This document shows positions 7,878-15,760 of a stretch of 64,000 nucleotides of DNA, in pieces. Origin of the DNA: an uncultured Clostridia bacterium (GTDB taxonomy: Bacteria > Bacillota > Clostridia > Oscillospirales > Acutalibacteraceae); contig CAMJMQ010000012.1 in assembly GCA_946407065.1 (NCBI GenBank), positions 1 to 64,000 of the forward strand. Reading direction: 5' to 3'. Within the stretch, counting starts at the first letter, position 1. Each line of letters opens with the position of its first letter. A program made the translations under genes and the position numbers. The notes beneath the pieces are model-generated. The model saw only the letters and a program-made list of their open reading frames with translations, was not told where the DNA came from and did no database searches.

Positions 7878-8674
7878 GTGATGAGAAAAAGGTAGCCGTC
7901 GTCACCGGCGGCAGCAGCGGCATCGGCAGAGAAACGGCGCTGAGCCTGACCAGGCAGGGCTGTATCGTTTACGAGCTGTCCCGACGCGATAACCCGCCCT
8001 ACGGCGTGCATCACCTGAGCGCCGACGTCACCGACGAGGAACAGGTGAACAACGCGATCGAGGAGATCATCAAGCGTGAGGGGCAAATCGATATCTTAGT
8101 CAGTAACGCGGGCTACGGCATCTCGGGCGCCGCGGAGATGACAAAGTCCGCTGATTCTCACGCACAGCTGGAGCTCAACCTGTTCGGTACCGACAACGTC
8201 ATCCGCGCCGTGCTGCCCCACATGCGAGAGAGAAAGCGAGGACGGATCGTCTGCGTCAGCTCGATCGCGGGCATCCTGCCGATCCCGTTCCAGCTGTGGT
8301 ACAGCGTGAGCAAGGCGGCGATCGCGGCCTATGTGCTGGCGCTGCAAAACGAGATCCGCCCCTACGGGATCACCGTGTGCGCGGTACTGCCGGGCGATAT
8401 CGCCACAGGCTTCACCGACGCAAGACAAAAGGACGACTGCGAGAACAGCGACTACAGCGAGCGTGTGCGCCGCTCCGTCGCCGTGATGGAAAAGGATGAG
8501 CGCGGCGGCATGAGCCCCAACAAGGCGGGAGAGTATATCGCAAGGCTGGCGATCAAACAAAATTCGCGTCCGCTCAAGGCGATCGGCTTCTCCTACAAGG
8601 CGGTCGCGGTGCTGACAAAGCTGCTGCCGCGCCGACTGTCGAACTATATCGTAGGCAAGATTTACGCAAAGTAG
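7874..8674 (+). CDS. short-chain dehydrogenase/reductase, ketosphinganine-reductase-like
   Basis: A 266-residue classical SDR. It has the TGGSSGIG nucleotide loop at ~11-18, NAG near 78, VSSIAG with the catalytic Ser, and Y-x-x-x-K in WYSVSKAA, followed by PGDIATGF. It would reduce a carbonyl using NAD(P)H. The start ATG overlaps the preceding stop (ATGA), so translation is coupled to the oxoamine synthase and the likely substrate is that enzyme's 3-keto product. The C-terminal third (SPNKAGEYIARL, then a basic hydrophobic tail LTKLLPRRLSNYIVGKIYAK) resembles 3-ketodihydrosphingosine reductases, which are membrane-associated. This pathway assignment is inference. A terminator follows. Confidence 0.85.
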   Translation: MSDEKKVAVVTGGSSGIGRETALSLTRQGCIVYELSRRDNPPYGVHHLSADVTDEEQVNNAIEEIIKREGQIDILVSNAGYGISGAAEMTKSADSHAQLELNLFGTDNVIRAVLPHMRERKRGRIVCVSSIAGILPIPFQLWYSVSKAAIAAYVLALQNEIRPYGITVCAVLPGDIATGFTDARQKDDCENSDYSERVRRSVAVMEKDERGGMSPNKAGEYIARLAIKQNSRPLKAIGFSYKAVAVLTKLLPRRLSNYIVGKIYAK

Positions 8675-8684
8675 AATATAAAAA

Positions 8685-8711
8685 AAGGGCTTCCGCTGTG
8701 GAAGCCCTTTT
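8685..8711. terminator. bidirectional terminator
   Basis: AAGGGCTTCC and GGAAGCCCTT (8685-8694 with 8700-8709) flanked by A-run and T-run; it serves both the SDR gene and the convergent lipoprotein gene. Confidence 0.85.
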
Positions 8712-8714
8712 GTA

Positions 8715-9437
8715 TTACTGTGTTCTGCTCGAGGCGCTTTCTTTGACCTCGATCCTGTCATCCTTGGGGGTGTAAAAGACGCGGATCGACTTGCGCTTGG
8801 TCGCCTTGGCGTTGTTATAGAACGATTCGGCGAGCGGATGATCCTTGTCGAGCTTGTCGGCATATTCATACACCGCGATATCGTAGTTGCCCGCGGGCAG
8901 GAAGAACGACGCGTAGGCTTCATCCTTTTTATCCGTGGTGTAGCTGCAGGCGGCGGAGTATTCCTTTTTGCTCGATTTGTCGGTCATCACGATCGTGAAC
9001 TGCGGACGATGGTCGTCGTCATAAGCGGGGTTCGGCGATACGGAGGACGTCGAATCGGAACCGCTCTTGGGCGAGTCTGCGTTCTTTTCGGGCGCGGGGT
9101 CATCCGCTGTCTGTCCATCCTCACTGCTGTTGTCGTTGTTGTTCTGTACATTCCCCTGCTGTGGGGCAGCCGCCACAGAGGAACCGCCCGCCGCTTTGGA
9201 TACCTCGGATGACGCGGAATCATCGCCCTTATCATCATCCTCGTTTGCCTCGTTTGCAGAGGCGACTGCCGACGCCGCAGAGGATGCGGAAGCTCCGCCG
9301 CGGGAATCATCGGTGGCGACTTGGTCGGCGGACGCCGAATCGGGCGTGGCGCCGTCATCTTTCTCACCGCACGCCGTCAGGGATAATCCCATCAGCAGTG
9401 CGAGTATCAAAAGAAGTGGAATCAATACTTTTTTCAT
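8715..9437 (-). CDS. lipoprotein with low-complexity linker, unknown function
   Basis: A 240-residue protein that starts MKKVLIPLLLILALLMGLSL and has lipobox LTAC, so it should be a lipid-anchored surface protein. Residues ~25-120 are Ser/Ala/Asp/Asn-rich linker with no recognisable fold. The C-terminal ~95 residues (from QFTIVMTDKSS) look like a small beta-rich domain with SFFLPAGNYDIAVYEY, a pattern seen in extracellular domains of unknown function. I do not recognise a family. The gene shares a bidirectional terminator with the upstream operon. The MITE-like element at 9462 lies immediately upstream, so its promoter region is either inside or beyond that element. Confidence 0.8.
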   Translation of the reverse strand: MKKVLIPLLLILALLMGLSLTACGEKDDGATPDSASADQVATDDSRGGASASSAASAVASANEANEDDDKGDDSASSEVSKAAGGSSVAAAPQQGNVQNNNDNSSEDGQTADDPAPEKNADSPKSGSDSTSSVSPNPAYDDDHRPQFTIVMTDKSSKKEYSAACSYTTDKKDEAYASFFLPAGNYDIAVYEYADKLDKDHPLAESFYNNAKATKRKSIRVFYTPKDDRIEVKESASSRTQ

Positions 9438-9461
9438 ATCAAATGCCTTTCTGTTATTATA

Positions 9462-9620
9462 ATACTAATTTTCAATAAAAACTCGACATTCTTATCGGTC
9501 TGATTTCCACAATACTTCGTTGAACTCCTTAACATACGCCAGTATGCCTGCGTCGTTCGCCTCGTCTTGCACAAATCATCCTCGATAATAATTTGTCTAC
9601 TTTTTATTGAATATTAGTAT
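9462..9620. mobile_element. MITE-like element with 20-bp terminal inverted repeats
   Basis: The left end is ATACTAATTTTCAATAAAAA (9462-9481) and the right end TTTTTATTGAATATTAGTAT (9601-9620), complementary at 19 of 20 positions. It has no coding capacity. The right subterminal stretch CGCCAGTATGCCTGCGTCG resembles the matching region of the element at 55205-55463. The right terminus supplies the stop codon of the rhodanese gene. Confidence 0.8.
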
Positions 9621-10066
9621 TCGGCGACGGTCTCGCCCGTCCAGTCGATGATGCCGCCGAACTCCTTGATATTGGTATAGCCGAGGTTCGCGAGCTTCTG
9701 CGCGGTTTCTTTACTGCGTCTGCCGCTGCGGCAATAGACCAGGATCAGCTGATTCTTGTCCTTCAGCGCGCCGATCTCACCGTTACCGATGGTCTCATTG
9801 GGGATGCAGACCGCGTTCGGGATGTGACCCGCTTTGTACTCCTCCTCGGTACGTACATCGAGGAGGATATAATCCTTTTCGGTTTGCATCAGGCGAGCCG
9901 CCTGAGCTGCGTCGATCTGCGTATAGGGGGCGTCCTCCTGCGCTGTCGCAGACGGAGCCGCCGTATCGGGAGCAGGCTGATCCTGCGCGGTACAGCCGCA
10001 CAGCGCGGCAGTCAGGCACAGTATCAGCGTCAGCAATAAAGCTGTTATTTTCATCAAGTTGTTCAT
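9614..10066 (-). CDS. rhodanese-domain lipoprotein
   Basis: A 150-residue protein with a signal peptide and lipobox LCGC, a short Ala/Pro/Thr linker, then a single rhodanese domain at ~47-150. The domain has YILLDVRTEEEYKAGHIPNAVCIPN and the active-site loop CRSGRRS with the catalytic cysteine intact. Such proteins transfer sulfane sulfur or handle thiols at the outer face of the membrane. The start is either the ATG at 10066 or the one four codons in; the AGGA at the very start fits the second better. The TAA stop and last codons lie inside the terminal repeat of the adjacent MITE-like element. The gene begins 14 bases after the glycopolymer transferase gene, so it is probably co-transcribed. 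Confidence 0.85.
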   Translation of the reverse strand: MNNLMKITALLLTLILCLTAALCGCTAQDQPAPDTAAPSATAQEDAPYTQIDAAQAARLMQTEKDYILLDVRTEEEYKAGHIPNAVCIPNETIGNGEIGALKDKNQLILVYCRSGRRSKETAQKLANLGYTNIKEFGGIIDWTGETVAEY

Positions 10067-10079
10067 CCTGTTCTATCGA

Positions 10080-11789
10080 TCAGTCCGCGGACGATGCGGG
10101 CGGGAATTTGAGCGCCCTTGCGCGGGCGATTGCATCACGGCGAGATTGCAAAGCGGACGCGTATTCCTCGGGCAGATCGCCGAGCACCAGCCAGTCGATC
10201 ACACGGTCGCAGCTGCCGGTATCGACATGATCGAAATACTCGGGCAGCATCCGCTCGACCTTTTCGAATTCATAATCCTCCATGCGCATCGCCGAAAGCA
10301 GCTCGTCAAAGGTCAGGCAGATCTTGCCGGGCACATTGGAGGCGTAGTCGCGGTGGAATCCGCGGGACACCGCATAACGGTCATGGTCATACGCGAAGAA
10401 AAGCATCGGCTTTTTCATCAGCATGAACTCATAGATACAGGAGGAGTAGTCGGTGATCAAGAGGTCGGTGATATAAAACAGCTCATTGATGTTAGGGTAA
10501 GCGTTCATGGAGAAGAAGCGATCACAAAACCGCTCTTCGATCTCGACCTCACCGGGCACCCACGGGTGCATTTTGAAGAGCACGACGGAATCTGTGTCCT
10601 CACAATAGCGGTAAAGGCGCTCGAAGTCGATCAGCTCATAGGGATAATAGGCAGTCTTGCGGTTGCGTCCGCGGTAGGTCGGCGCAAAGAGGATGACGCG
10701 CCTGCCTTTGAGAGCGGGATAGCTTTCATAAAGATCATGCTCGACTTTGCGCCGGTTTTCTTCATCCAGGTACGGATCCATGCGGGGCATACCGGTGGGG
10801 ATCACCTGTTCCTCCAATATCCCGAATGGCTCCGAGAAAAAGTGCCTGATCGCTTTGGAGTCGGCGATCGCGTAGTCACTGCGGCGGTGAGCGCAGAAGG
10901 GAGCGGGACAGCCGAAATGTCCCCATCGGCTGTAGCCGACGCCCTTGAAGCCCGCGCCGGCGTGCCAAAGCTGGATGACCTTGACGCTGTCGGCGAGTTT
11001 GAGCGTATTGAACGCGGGGACATAGTCGTCGACGATGATGATATCCGCCTTTGCGATCCTCGCGATCACCACGGCGGTGGATAATTTTGAATAAGAGTTG
11101 CTCTCCGTGTTACGGAGCGAATGCTTGATGACATAGCGCTTGTCCAGTCCGCGCCCGATCATCCTGTCGTACAGCGTCGACATACTGGGAGCGAGGACAT
11201 CGCGCTTTTCATCAAGGAAAAGGATGCGCGGCTTTCGCAAAAATCGAAAAGCCCTGATGAACGAATAGATCACCTTTTGGAACCAGACATTTGCCGCGTC
11301 GGCGGTTCGTTTGACGAACCGTTTCAGCCGTGCGGCAAAGGGTCTCTTACGATAAAGATCGTCCTTTTCATCGGACTTTTTCGCATTCAAAAAAATAAGA
11401 CGCAGCTCGGGGAGATCGGAGAATTCATCGGTCATGAAGCTGACGGTATAAACGCCGTTCCCCGCGCCGTAGACAAAGCTCCTGCCGAAGCATGAGAGCG
11501 TATCAAACGAGCCGTCGAACAGTACGGCGGTCGGCTCACCGCCCTCGTCACAGGCGAGGATGCGGTAAGTGCCGCTCTCGATACAGCGGTTCAGCCCGTT
11601 GTTGGTCACATTCAGCGACAGACGGATATCATTTCCGTCAGCCGCTTCTTGGCGGAACTCCGCTTCGACCCTGCCCGACAGCGCGACAAGATAGAAGCGG
11701 AGAGAACGAATTCTTTCCGCTTCTTCCTCAGTTGTTAACGTCAGATTCAGGTGGATCCTCTCCCATGAGGCGTCCTTCAAATTTATCAC
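10080..11789 (-). CDS. CDP-glycerol:glycerophosphotransferase family (TagB/TagF-like)
   Basis: A 569-residue protein. The C-terminal ~390 residues form a teichoic-acid polymerase/primase-type GT-B domain: VIQLWHAGAGFKGVGYSRWG (HAG motif), PTYRGRNRKTAYYPYE, FKMHPWVPGE with the catalytic HP, and LLITDYSSCIYEFMLMKKPMLFF. The N-terminal ~150 residues are a beta-rich domain of unknown role. It would add polyol-phosphate units from a CDP-polyol donor to a surface glycopolymer at the inner membrane face. A GTG at 11789 with GGAG nine bases upstream is the start. It follows the epimerase and cytidylyltransferase genes in one operon. Confidence 0.88.
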   Translation of the reverse strand: MINLKDASWERIHLNLTLTTEEEAERIRSLRFYLVALSGRVEAEFRQEAADGNDIRLSLNVTNNGLNRCIESGTYRILACDEGGEPTAVLFDGSFDTLSCFGRSFVYGAGNGVYTVSFMTDEFSDLPELRLIFLNAKKSDEKDDLYRKRPFAARLKRFVKRTADAANVWFQKVIYSFIRAFRFLRKPRILFLDEKRDVLAPSMSTLYDRMIGRGLDKRYVIKHSLRNTESNSYSKLSTAVVIARIAKADIIIVDDYVPAFNTLKLADSVKVIQLWHAGAGFKGVGYSRWGHFGCPAPFCAHRRSDYAIADSKAIRHFFSEPFGILEEQVIPTGMPRMDPYLDEENRRKVEHDLYESYPALKGRRVILFAPTYRGRNRKTAYYPYELIDFERLYRYCEDTDSVVLFKMHPWVPGEVEIEERFCDRFFSMNAYPNINELFYITDLLITDYSSCIYEFMLMKKPMLFFAYDHDRYAVSRGFHRDYASNVPGKICLTFDELLSAMRMEDYEFEKVERMLPEYFDHVDTGSCDRVIDWLVLGDLPEEYASALQSRRDAIARARALKFPPASSAD

Positions 11790-11809
11790 AAAAACATCTC
11801 CAGACGTTT

Positions 11810-12883
11810 TTATTCTTCCTCTAAGATCGCGACCGCGCGGCGGATGCCCTCTTTGAGGTCGATCTTCGGCTCCCAGCCGATGGAGCGGATGCGCTTGTTA
11901 TCCATAATCTCGGGGGTGGGATCGTTCGGCGAAGGCTCGGGCATCACTTCGTCCTCGGGATTGGCGAACGCGAGCTTCATGTTGCGCTCGGGGAATACCT
12001 CGCACGCCGCCTGCGCAAAGCCGCGGATGGTGGTGTTGGAGGCTTCGTTAGAGATATTGTACGGCACGCAGTTCTCGCCGTCGAGCAGCACGTGCAGCAT
12101 GGCGGTCACGGTGTCGGTGACATAGCAGAAGGAACGGTTGGTCGCGCCGTTGCTCTTTAAGAGGATATCCTGTCCGCGGACGATGTTCGCGATGAACTGC
12201 GCCCATACGCGGTCGTCATCCAGACGGCTCGCGCCGAAGATGTAAGACGGGCGGACGATGCGGATGTTCATCTCATACTGCTTACTGTAGCTCGCCGCGA
12301 GGGTCTCGGCGGCACGCTTGCCTATGGCATAGCAGCTTTTATAAGAAGTAAAATCGACATAGCCGTTGTCGTCCTCTTCGATATAGAGCTTGCCGGTATA
12401 CAGCGTACCGTAAACCTTTAAGGAAGATACGATCAGCGACGCTTCACTGTTGCTCTTTTTGGCAAAGTTGAGGGCGTTCTCGGTGCCGCTGAGGTTGGCG
12501 CTGATGGTGCCGACAGGGTCGCGCTCGAATTCGATCGCGCTCGCCTGAGAAGCCGCGTGGATGACGAAATCCGCGCGCTCCGCCTCGATCGGCTCGGTGA
12601 TGTCCTGTACGATCAGCTCGACGTCGTCACGCTCGAGGAGCTTGCCGAACTTCTTCTTTGCGAAATCGCCGAAGCGCTCGAGCGCCAGCACCTTGATGTT
12701 ATCGCCGTAGAGGTCGTTTCTCAGAAGAATACCGCAGGTCATGTAGTAGCCGATGAAGCCGCCCGCGCCGGTGAGCAACAGGGTCTTGTTCTTCAGCTTG
12801 TCCCAAGAGATGGGCGCGTTCGCGATATCCTCCAGATTGGTATAGATACTCTTTTTGACGTAGTCCTTTACCTTATAATCCAT
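11810..12883 (-). CDS. NAD-dependent epimerase/dehydratase (extended SDR)
   Basis: A 357-residue extended SDR. It has the TGAGGFIG nucleotide loop at ~38-45 after an unusual ~30-residue N-terminal lead, VIHAASQASAIEFERDPVGTIS, the catalytic Ser and Y-x-x-x-K in SYKSCYAIGKRAAE, and RPSYIFGASRLDD. It would act on a nucleotide-activated sugar or polyol. It overlaps the cytidylyltransferase gene by eleven bases and precedes the polyol-phosphate transferase, so it probably makes or modifies the CDP-linked precursor of the same surface polymer. The exact substrate cannot be read from the sequence. Confidence 0.88.
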   Translation of the reverse strand: MDYKVKDYVKKSIYTNLEDIANAPISWDKLKNKTLLLTGAGGFIGYYMTCGILLRNDLYGDNIKVLALERFGDFAKKKFGKLLERDDVELIVQDITEPIEAERADFVIHAASQASAIEFERDPVGTISANLSGTENALNFAKKSNSEASLIVSSLKVYGTLYTGKLYIEEDDNGYVDFTSYKSCYAIGKRAAETLAASYSKQYEMNIRIVRPSYIFGASRLDDDRVWAQFIANIVRGQDILLKSNGATNRSFCYVTDTVTAMLHVLLDGENCVPYNISNEASNTTIRGFAQAACEVFPERNMKLAFANPEDEVMPEPSPNDPTPEIMDNKRIRSIGWEPKIDLKEGIRRAVAILEEE

Positions 12884-13613
12884 ACTTCAATTCCTCCTTG
12901 GCGAATTTCTTGTAATTCTCATAGTAATACTGAGAGCGCAGGGTGGTCAGATCCTCGGGGGTCGTGACCTTGATGTTAAAGCGCTCGCCGATGAAGATAT
13001 GTACCTTTTCGCCCAGCTCGATGAACAGCTCGCTGGAGGAAACAGGCTCCAAAATACCGCGCTTGTACGCCTGATCATGCGCCCAGAGGATGCGCTCCAT
13101 GGTGTAGCCCTGGGGCGCCTGGGTGATGTACATGGTCGAGCGCTGGTAGCTCTTGCCGCAGGTCTTGCCGTCCTCGGAATAGAGCAGGCTGTCGATGGAC
13201 GGGGTGACGGGCACGGCTGTCTTGTGCTTTTTGGTCTCTAAGATACAGTTGGTGATCAGCTCCTCGGAGAGCATCGGGCGCACGCCGTCGCAGATCAGGA
13301 TGATGTCCTCGGGATCGCGGGAGAACTCGTGCGTCGCCACCACGCCGTTATGGATGGAAGCAAAGCCGCTGGCGCCGCCGGGGACAATGGACTTGACCTT
13401 TTGCACGTTGAACTTTTCGATCAGCCCCTCGAGGTGATCGATCCAGTCCTCCTTGCAGGCGACCACGATATGGTCGACCATCGGATGACGCGCAAAGTGC
13501 TCCATGGTGTGGATGATGATGGGCTTGCCGCCCACCTCTAAAAACTGCTTGGGCAGATCGACGGATTTCATCCTCGCGCCTTTTCCGCCCGCAAATAACA
13601 TCGCGGTAATCAT
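12873..13613 (-). CDS. IspD/TarI family cytidylyltransferase
   Basis: A 246-residue nucleotidyltransferase. It carries the N-terminal MLFAGGKGARM loop, DLPKQFLEVGGKPIIIHT, the ICDGVRPMLSEELI segment, the APQGYTMERI motif and the C-terminal FNIKVTTPEDL. In both ribitol-5-phosphate cytidylyltransferase (TarI) and IspD these bind CTP. The KGARM...PKQFL spacing and the teichoic-acid-like partners downstream favour TarI-like formation of a CDP-polyol; an IspD role cannot be excluded. AGGAAAGGA lies upstream of the ATG. It is the first gene of a three- or four-gene operon reading 13613 down to 9614. Confidence 0.87.
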   Translation of the reverse strand: MITAMLFAGGKGARMKSVDLPKQFLEVGGKPIIIHTMEHFARHPMVDHIVVACKEDWIDHLEGLIEKFNVQKVKSIVPGGASGFASIHNGVVATHEFSRDPEDIILICDGVRPMLSEELITNCILETKKHKTAVPVTPSIDSLLYSEDGKTCGKSYQRSTMYITQAPQGYTMERILWAHDQAYKRGILEPVSSSELFIELGEKVHIFIGERFNIKVTTPEDLTTLRSQYYYENYKKFAKEELKYGL

Positions 13614-13639
13614 AATCGTTTTCCTTTCCTTATCAAGCG

Positions 13640-13699
13640 GTCATTGCGAAGTCCTCGACGCGCGCGTCCACGCGTGTCGGGGCTGTGGCAATCTCAACC
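13640..13699. repeat. R1 repeat
   Basis: An inverted-orientation R1 copy starting GTCATTGCGAAG and ending CTGTGGCAATCTCAACC, with the inner palindrome GACGCGCGCGTCCACGCGTGTC, just upstream of the cytidylyltransferase gene. Confidence 0.7.
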
Positions 13700-13783
13700 A
13701 TATTATACATATGCGAAGGGCATAGTTATACATGGTTATTCTAGCACAGAACAGATAGCATTGTCAACATATATAGATATGGT

Positions 13784-13806
13784 AAAAGGGACTCCGAAGA
13801 GTCCCC
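13784..13806 (-). terminator. terminator of bioY-DUF1284-mntP operon
   Basis: Minus strand GGGGACTC, loop TTCG, GAGTCCC, TTTT immediately after the mntP stop. Confidence 0.85.
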
Positions 13807-13809
13807 GTA

Positions 13810-14394
13810 TCAGAAGAAAACATTTTTCACAAAAATCTCGATCCCGATGAGGATCAGGATGACGCCGCCGACCACCTCGGCATGCCGGAATACTCTGCCG
13901 AAGCGCTTGCCGATCCACAGCCCGAACAGGCAGATCACAAAGGTGACCGCGCCGATGATGACGGAGGCGGTAAGCGTCGATGGCAGCTCGTAAGCGGCGA
14001 GAGTAAACCCTACCGAGAGCGCGTCGATGCTGGTGGCGACCGCCTGCATCAGCAGGATCGGGACGGTCAGACGGCGCGCCTCTTTCTCCTCTCCCCCGCG
14101 CAGACATTCGACGATCATTTTGATTCCGATAAAGAGGAGCAAACCGAGCGCGATATACGGCACAAAGCGTTCGATCACGCTGAACCAGCCCATCAGCGTA
14201 GTGACCAGGATCCAGCCGAGCATCGGCATCAGGAACTGGAAGACGCTGTAGGTGCCCGCGACAGCGGTGCATTTGAGCCGACGCATATGCGGTTCGCTCA
14301 GACCGTTGGCGATCGATACCGAGAAGGCGTCCATCGCCAGTCCGACGCCGAGGAGTATGGAGTTAAAGAGAAAAAGTAACATAGAATCGCTCAC
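13810..14394 (-). CDS. mntP: MntP-type manganese efflux pump
   Basis: A 194-residue protein with six hydrophobic helices and the duplicated family motif: GVGLAMDAFSVSIANG in the first half and ATSIDALSVGFTLA in the second. The acidic residues of these motifs are those implicated in Mn2+ export by MntP. GTG is the start and overlaps the upstream stop as GTGA. It is the last gene of a coupled operon after bioY and the DUF1284 gene; the functional link to biotin uptake is not evident. I see no yybP-ykoY manganese riboswitch within the operon. Confidence 0.9.
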   Translation of the reverse strand: MSDSMLLFLFNSILLGVGLAMDAFSVSIANGLSEPHMRRLKCTAVAGTYSVFQFLMPMLGWILVTTLMGWFSVIERFVPYIALGLLLFIGIKMIVECLRGGEEKEARRLTVPILLMQAVATSIDALSVGFTLAAYELPSTLTASVIIGAVTFVICLFGLWIGKRFGRVFRHAEVVGGVILILIGIEIFVKNVFF

Positions 14395-14768
14395 TTTTCA
14401 CAGATACTAAGCCATTGGCAGTCACGGCAGACCTCTTTCAGCCTGCCGGCTTTGATGATACTATCATATGCGCGGGTATAACATTCATGCCAAGGAAGGG
14501 CAGTGCCGATCGGAAATCCCATCATAGCAAGCGCTCTTTGATCGATACCGCGCACCTTTTCGTCATGATCGCAGACGCCGCCTGTGTTATGCGGACATTG
14601 CTCGCACAGGATATCACATCCGTCAACGAGGGTGATGGCGGGATCGTCACGCTGTAACATGTCGATCACATCGGTCATATGGCGGATGAACGCTTCACTG
14701 TAGCCCTTGCCCTCAAAGAAGCGGATACACAAGGCGTGATGGGGTCGGAGCAAAATCGGATCGCTCAC
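14391..14768 (-). CDS. DUF1284 domain protein (putative iron-sulfur)
   Basis: A 125-residue cysteine-rich protein beginning at a GTG that overlaps the bioY stop (GTGA). It contains RPHHALCIRFFEGKGYSEAF, DGCDILCEQCPHN, GVCDHDEKVRGIDQRAL and a final CRDCQWLSICEK, the full pattern of DUF1284, which is thought to hold an Fe-S cluster. The biochemical function of the family is unknown to me. An upstream extension of the same frame lies entirely inside bioY and was rejected. Coupling to bioY and mntP through two GTGA overlaps suggests tight co-expression. Confidence 0.85.
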   Translation of the reverse strand: MSDPILLRPHHALCIRFFEGKGYSEAFIRHMTDVIDMLQRDDPAITLVDGCDILCEQCPHNTGGVCDHDEKVRGIDQRALAMMGFPIGTALPWHECYTRAYDSIIKAGRLKEVCRDCQWLSICEK

Positions 14769-15319
14769 AGGGTGACGACCTTGGAGAGGCGGTTGGAGAG
14801 GATCATTGCGAGCGCGATCTTCACTGCGTCGGGGATCAGGAACGGCACCACGCACAGCATCAGCGATTCGCCGAGGTGCATCTTGGTCACGACCATGAAC
14901 CAAACGGTACCGACGGCATAGCAGAGCAGCACACCGATCACCATGGCGATCGTGAGCGGCAGTGCCTTGCGCTGCCATTTATCCGCCGCGAAGCCGACGA
15001 CGAGCGCCGTCAGGATAAAACCGATGATATAGCCGCCCGTGGGACCGGCAAGGATACCGATACCGCCCGACATCCCCGCGAATACGGGCACGCCGACCGC
15101 GCCGAGCAGGATGTAGATGAGCACGCTGAGCGTGCCGCGCTTCCAGCCGAGCATAGCGGCGGAAAGGCAGATCGCGAAGGTCTGGAGGGTGATGGGCACC
15201 TCGCCGATGGGGATGCTGATAATGGAGCATACCGCGATCAGCGCGGTGAACATAGCGGTAAAGACCAGATCCTTCACCGCTGTGGGAGCTTTTTTGTTGT
15301 CATGGGTGTTTGCAGACAT
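14765..15319 (-). CDS. bioY: BioY biotin transporter S component
   Basis: A 184-residue membrane protein with about six helices and the BioY hallmarks IPIGEVPITLQTFAICLSA near 38-56, GGIGILAGPTGGYIIGF near 85-101 and a C-terminal PFLIPDAVKIALA. BioY is the biotin-binding S subunit of ECF vitamin transporters; the shared EcfAAT energising module is not in this window. It is first in the bioY-DUF1284-mntP operon. The R4 repeat copy B lies just upstream. No BirA-type operator was recognised. Confidence 0.92.
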   Translation of the reverse strand: MSANTHDNKKAPTAVKDLVFTAMFTALIAVCSIISIPIGEVPITLQTFAICLSAAMLGWKRGTLSVLIYILLGAVGVPVFAGMSGGIGILAGPTGGYIIGFILTALVVGFAADKWQRKALPLTIAMVIGVLLCYAVGTVWFMVVTKMHLGESLMLCVVPFLIPDAVKIALAMILSNRLSKVVTL

Positions 15320-15382
15320 AATATACCTCTTTCATATAAACTGAAAGTATTATACGCCGTTTGAAAAAGGAAGTCAATAATA

Positions 15383-15587
15383 GTGAGGAGTTAGGAGTTA
15401 GGAGTTAGGAGTTAGGAGTTAGGAGTTGTCGTATCTCGCTTTGCTCGATCAATCTGTGCAATCCCTCAGCTTCGCTTTGCTCAGCAGCTCCCTTTCCCAA
15501 AGGGAGCCTTTGGTATCACCGCAAACTATCATTGGGTATGGGCAACGCCCACCATTAACTCCTCACTCCTAACTCCTCACTCCTAAC
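15383..15587. repeat. R4 inverted-arm repeat (copy B) with R3 insert
   Basis: The left arm at 15383-15427 is GTGAGG followed by repeated AGTTAGG units; the right arm at 15555-15587 reads TTAACTCCTCACTCCTAAC and on. Between them lies an R3-like segment (CTCCCTTTCCCAAAGGGAG, ~15500) and GGGCAACGCCC. Together with the promoter this fills the 15320-15760 gap. Confidence 0.75.
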
Positions 15588-15642
15588 TGACTTTTTGTGT
15601 ATGTTGAATAGAAAAGAGGAGTAAATATCGCCATAGTGCGGA

Positions 15643-15676
15643 TTGCGTTTTGTCGATCTTTATGATATTATATAAT
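15643..15676 (+). promoter_or_regulatory. promoter for the GT-B-like gene
   Basis: TTGCGT, 17 bases, TATTAT, immediately followed by TATAAT, about 85-90 bases before the start codon. Confidence 0.5.
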
Positions 15677-15760
15677 ATGTATAAAAATACACTGATACAA
15701 TTATAAGTTTTTATCACTTTAACTAATTAAAATGTGATAGATTCTGTGAGGAGGATCACG

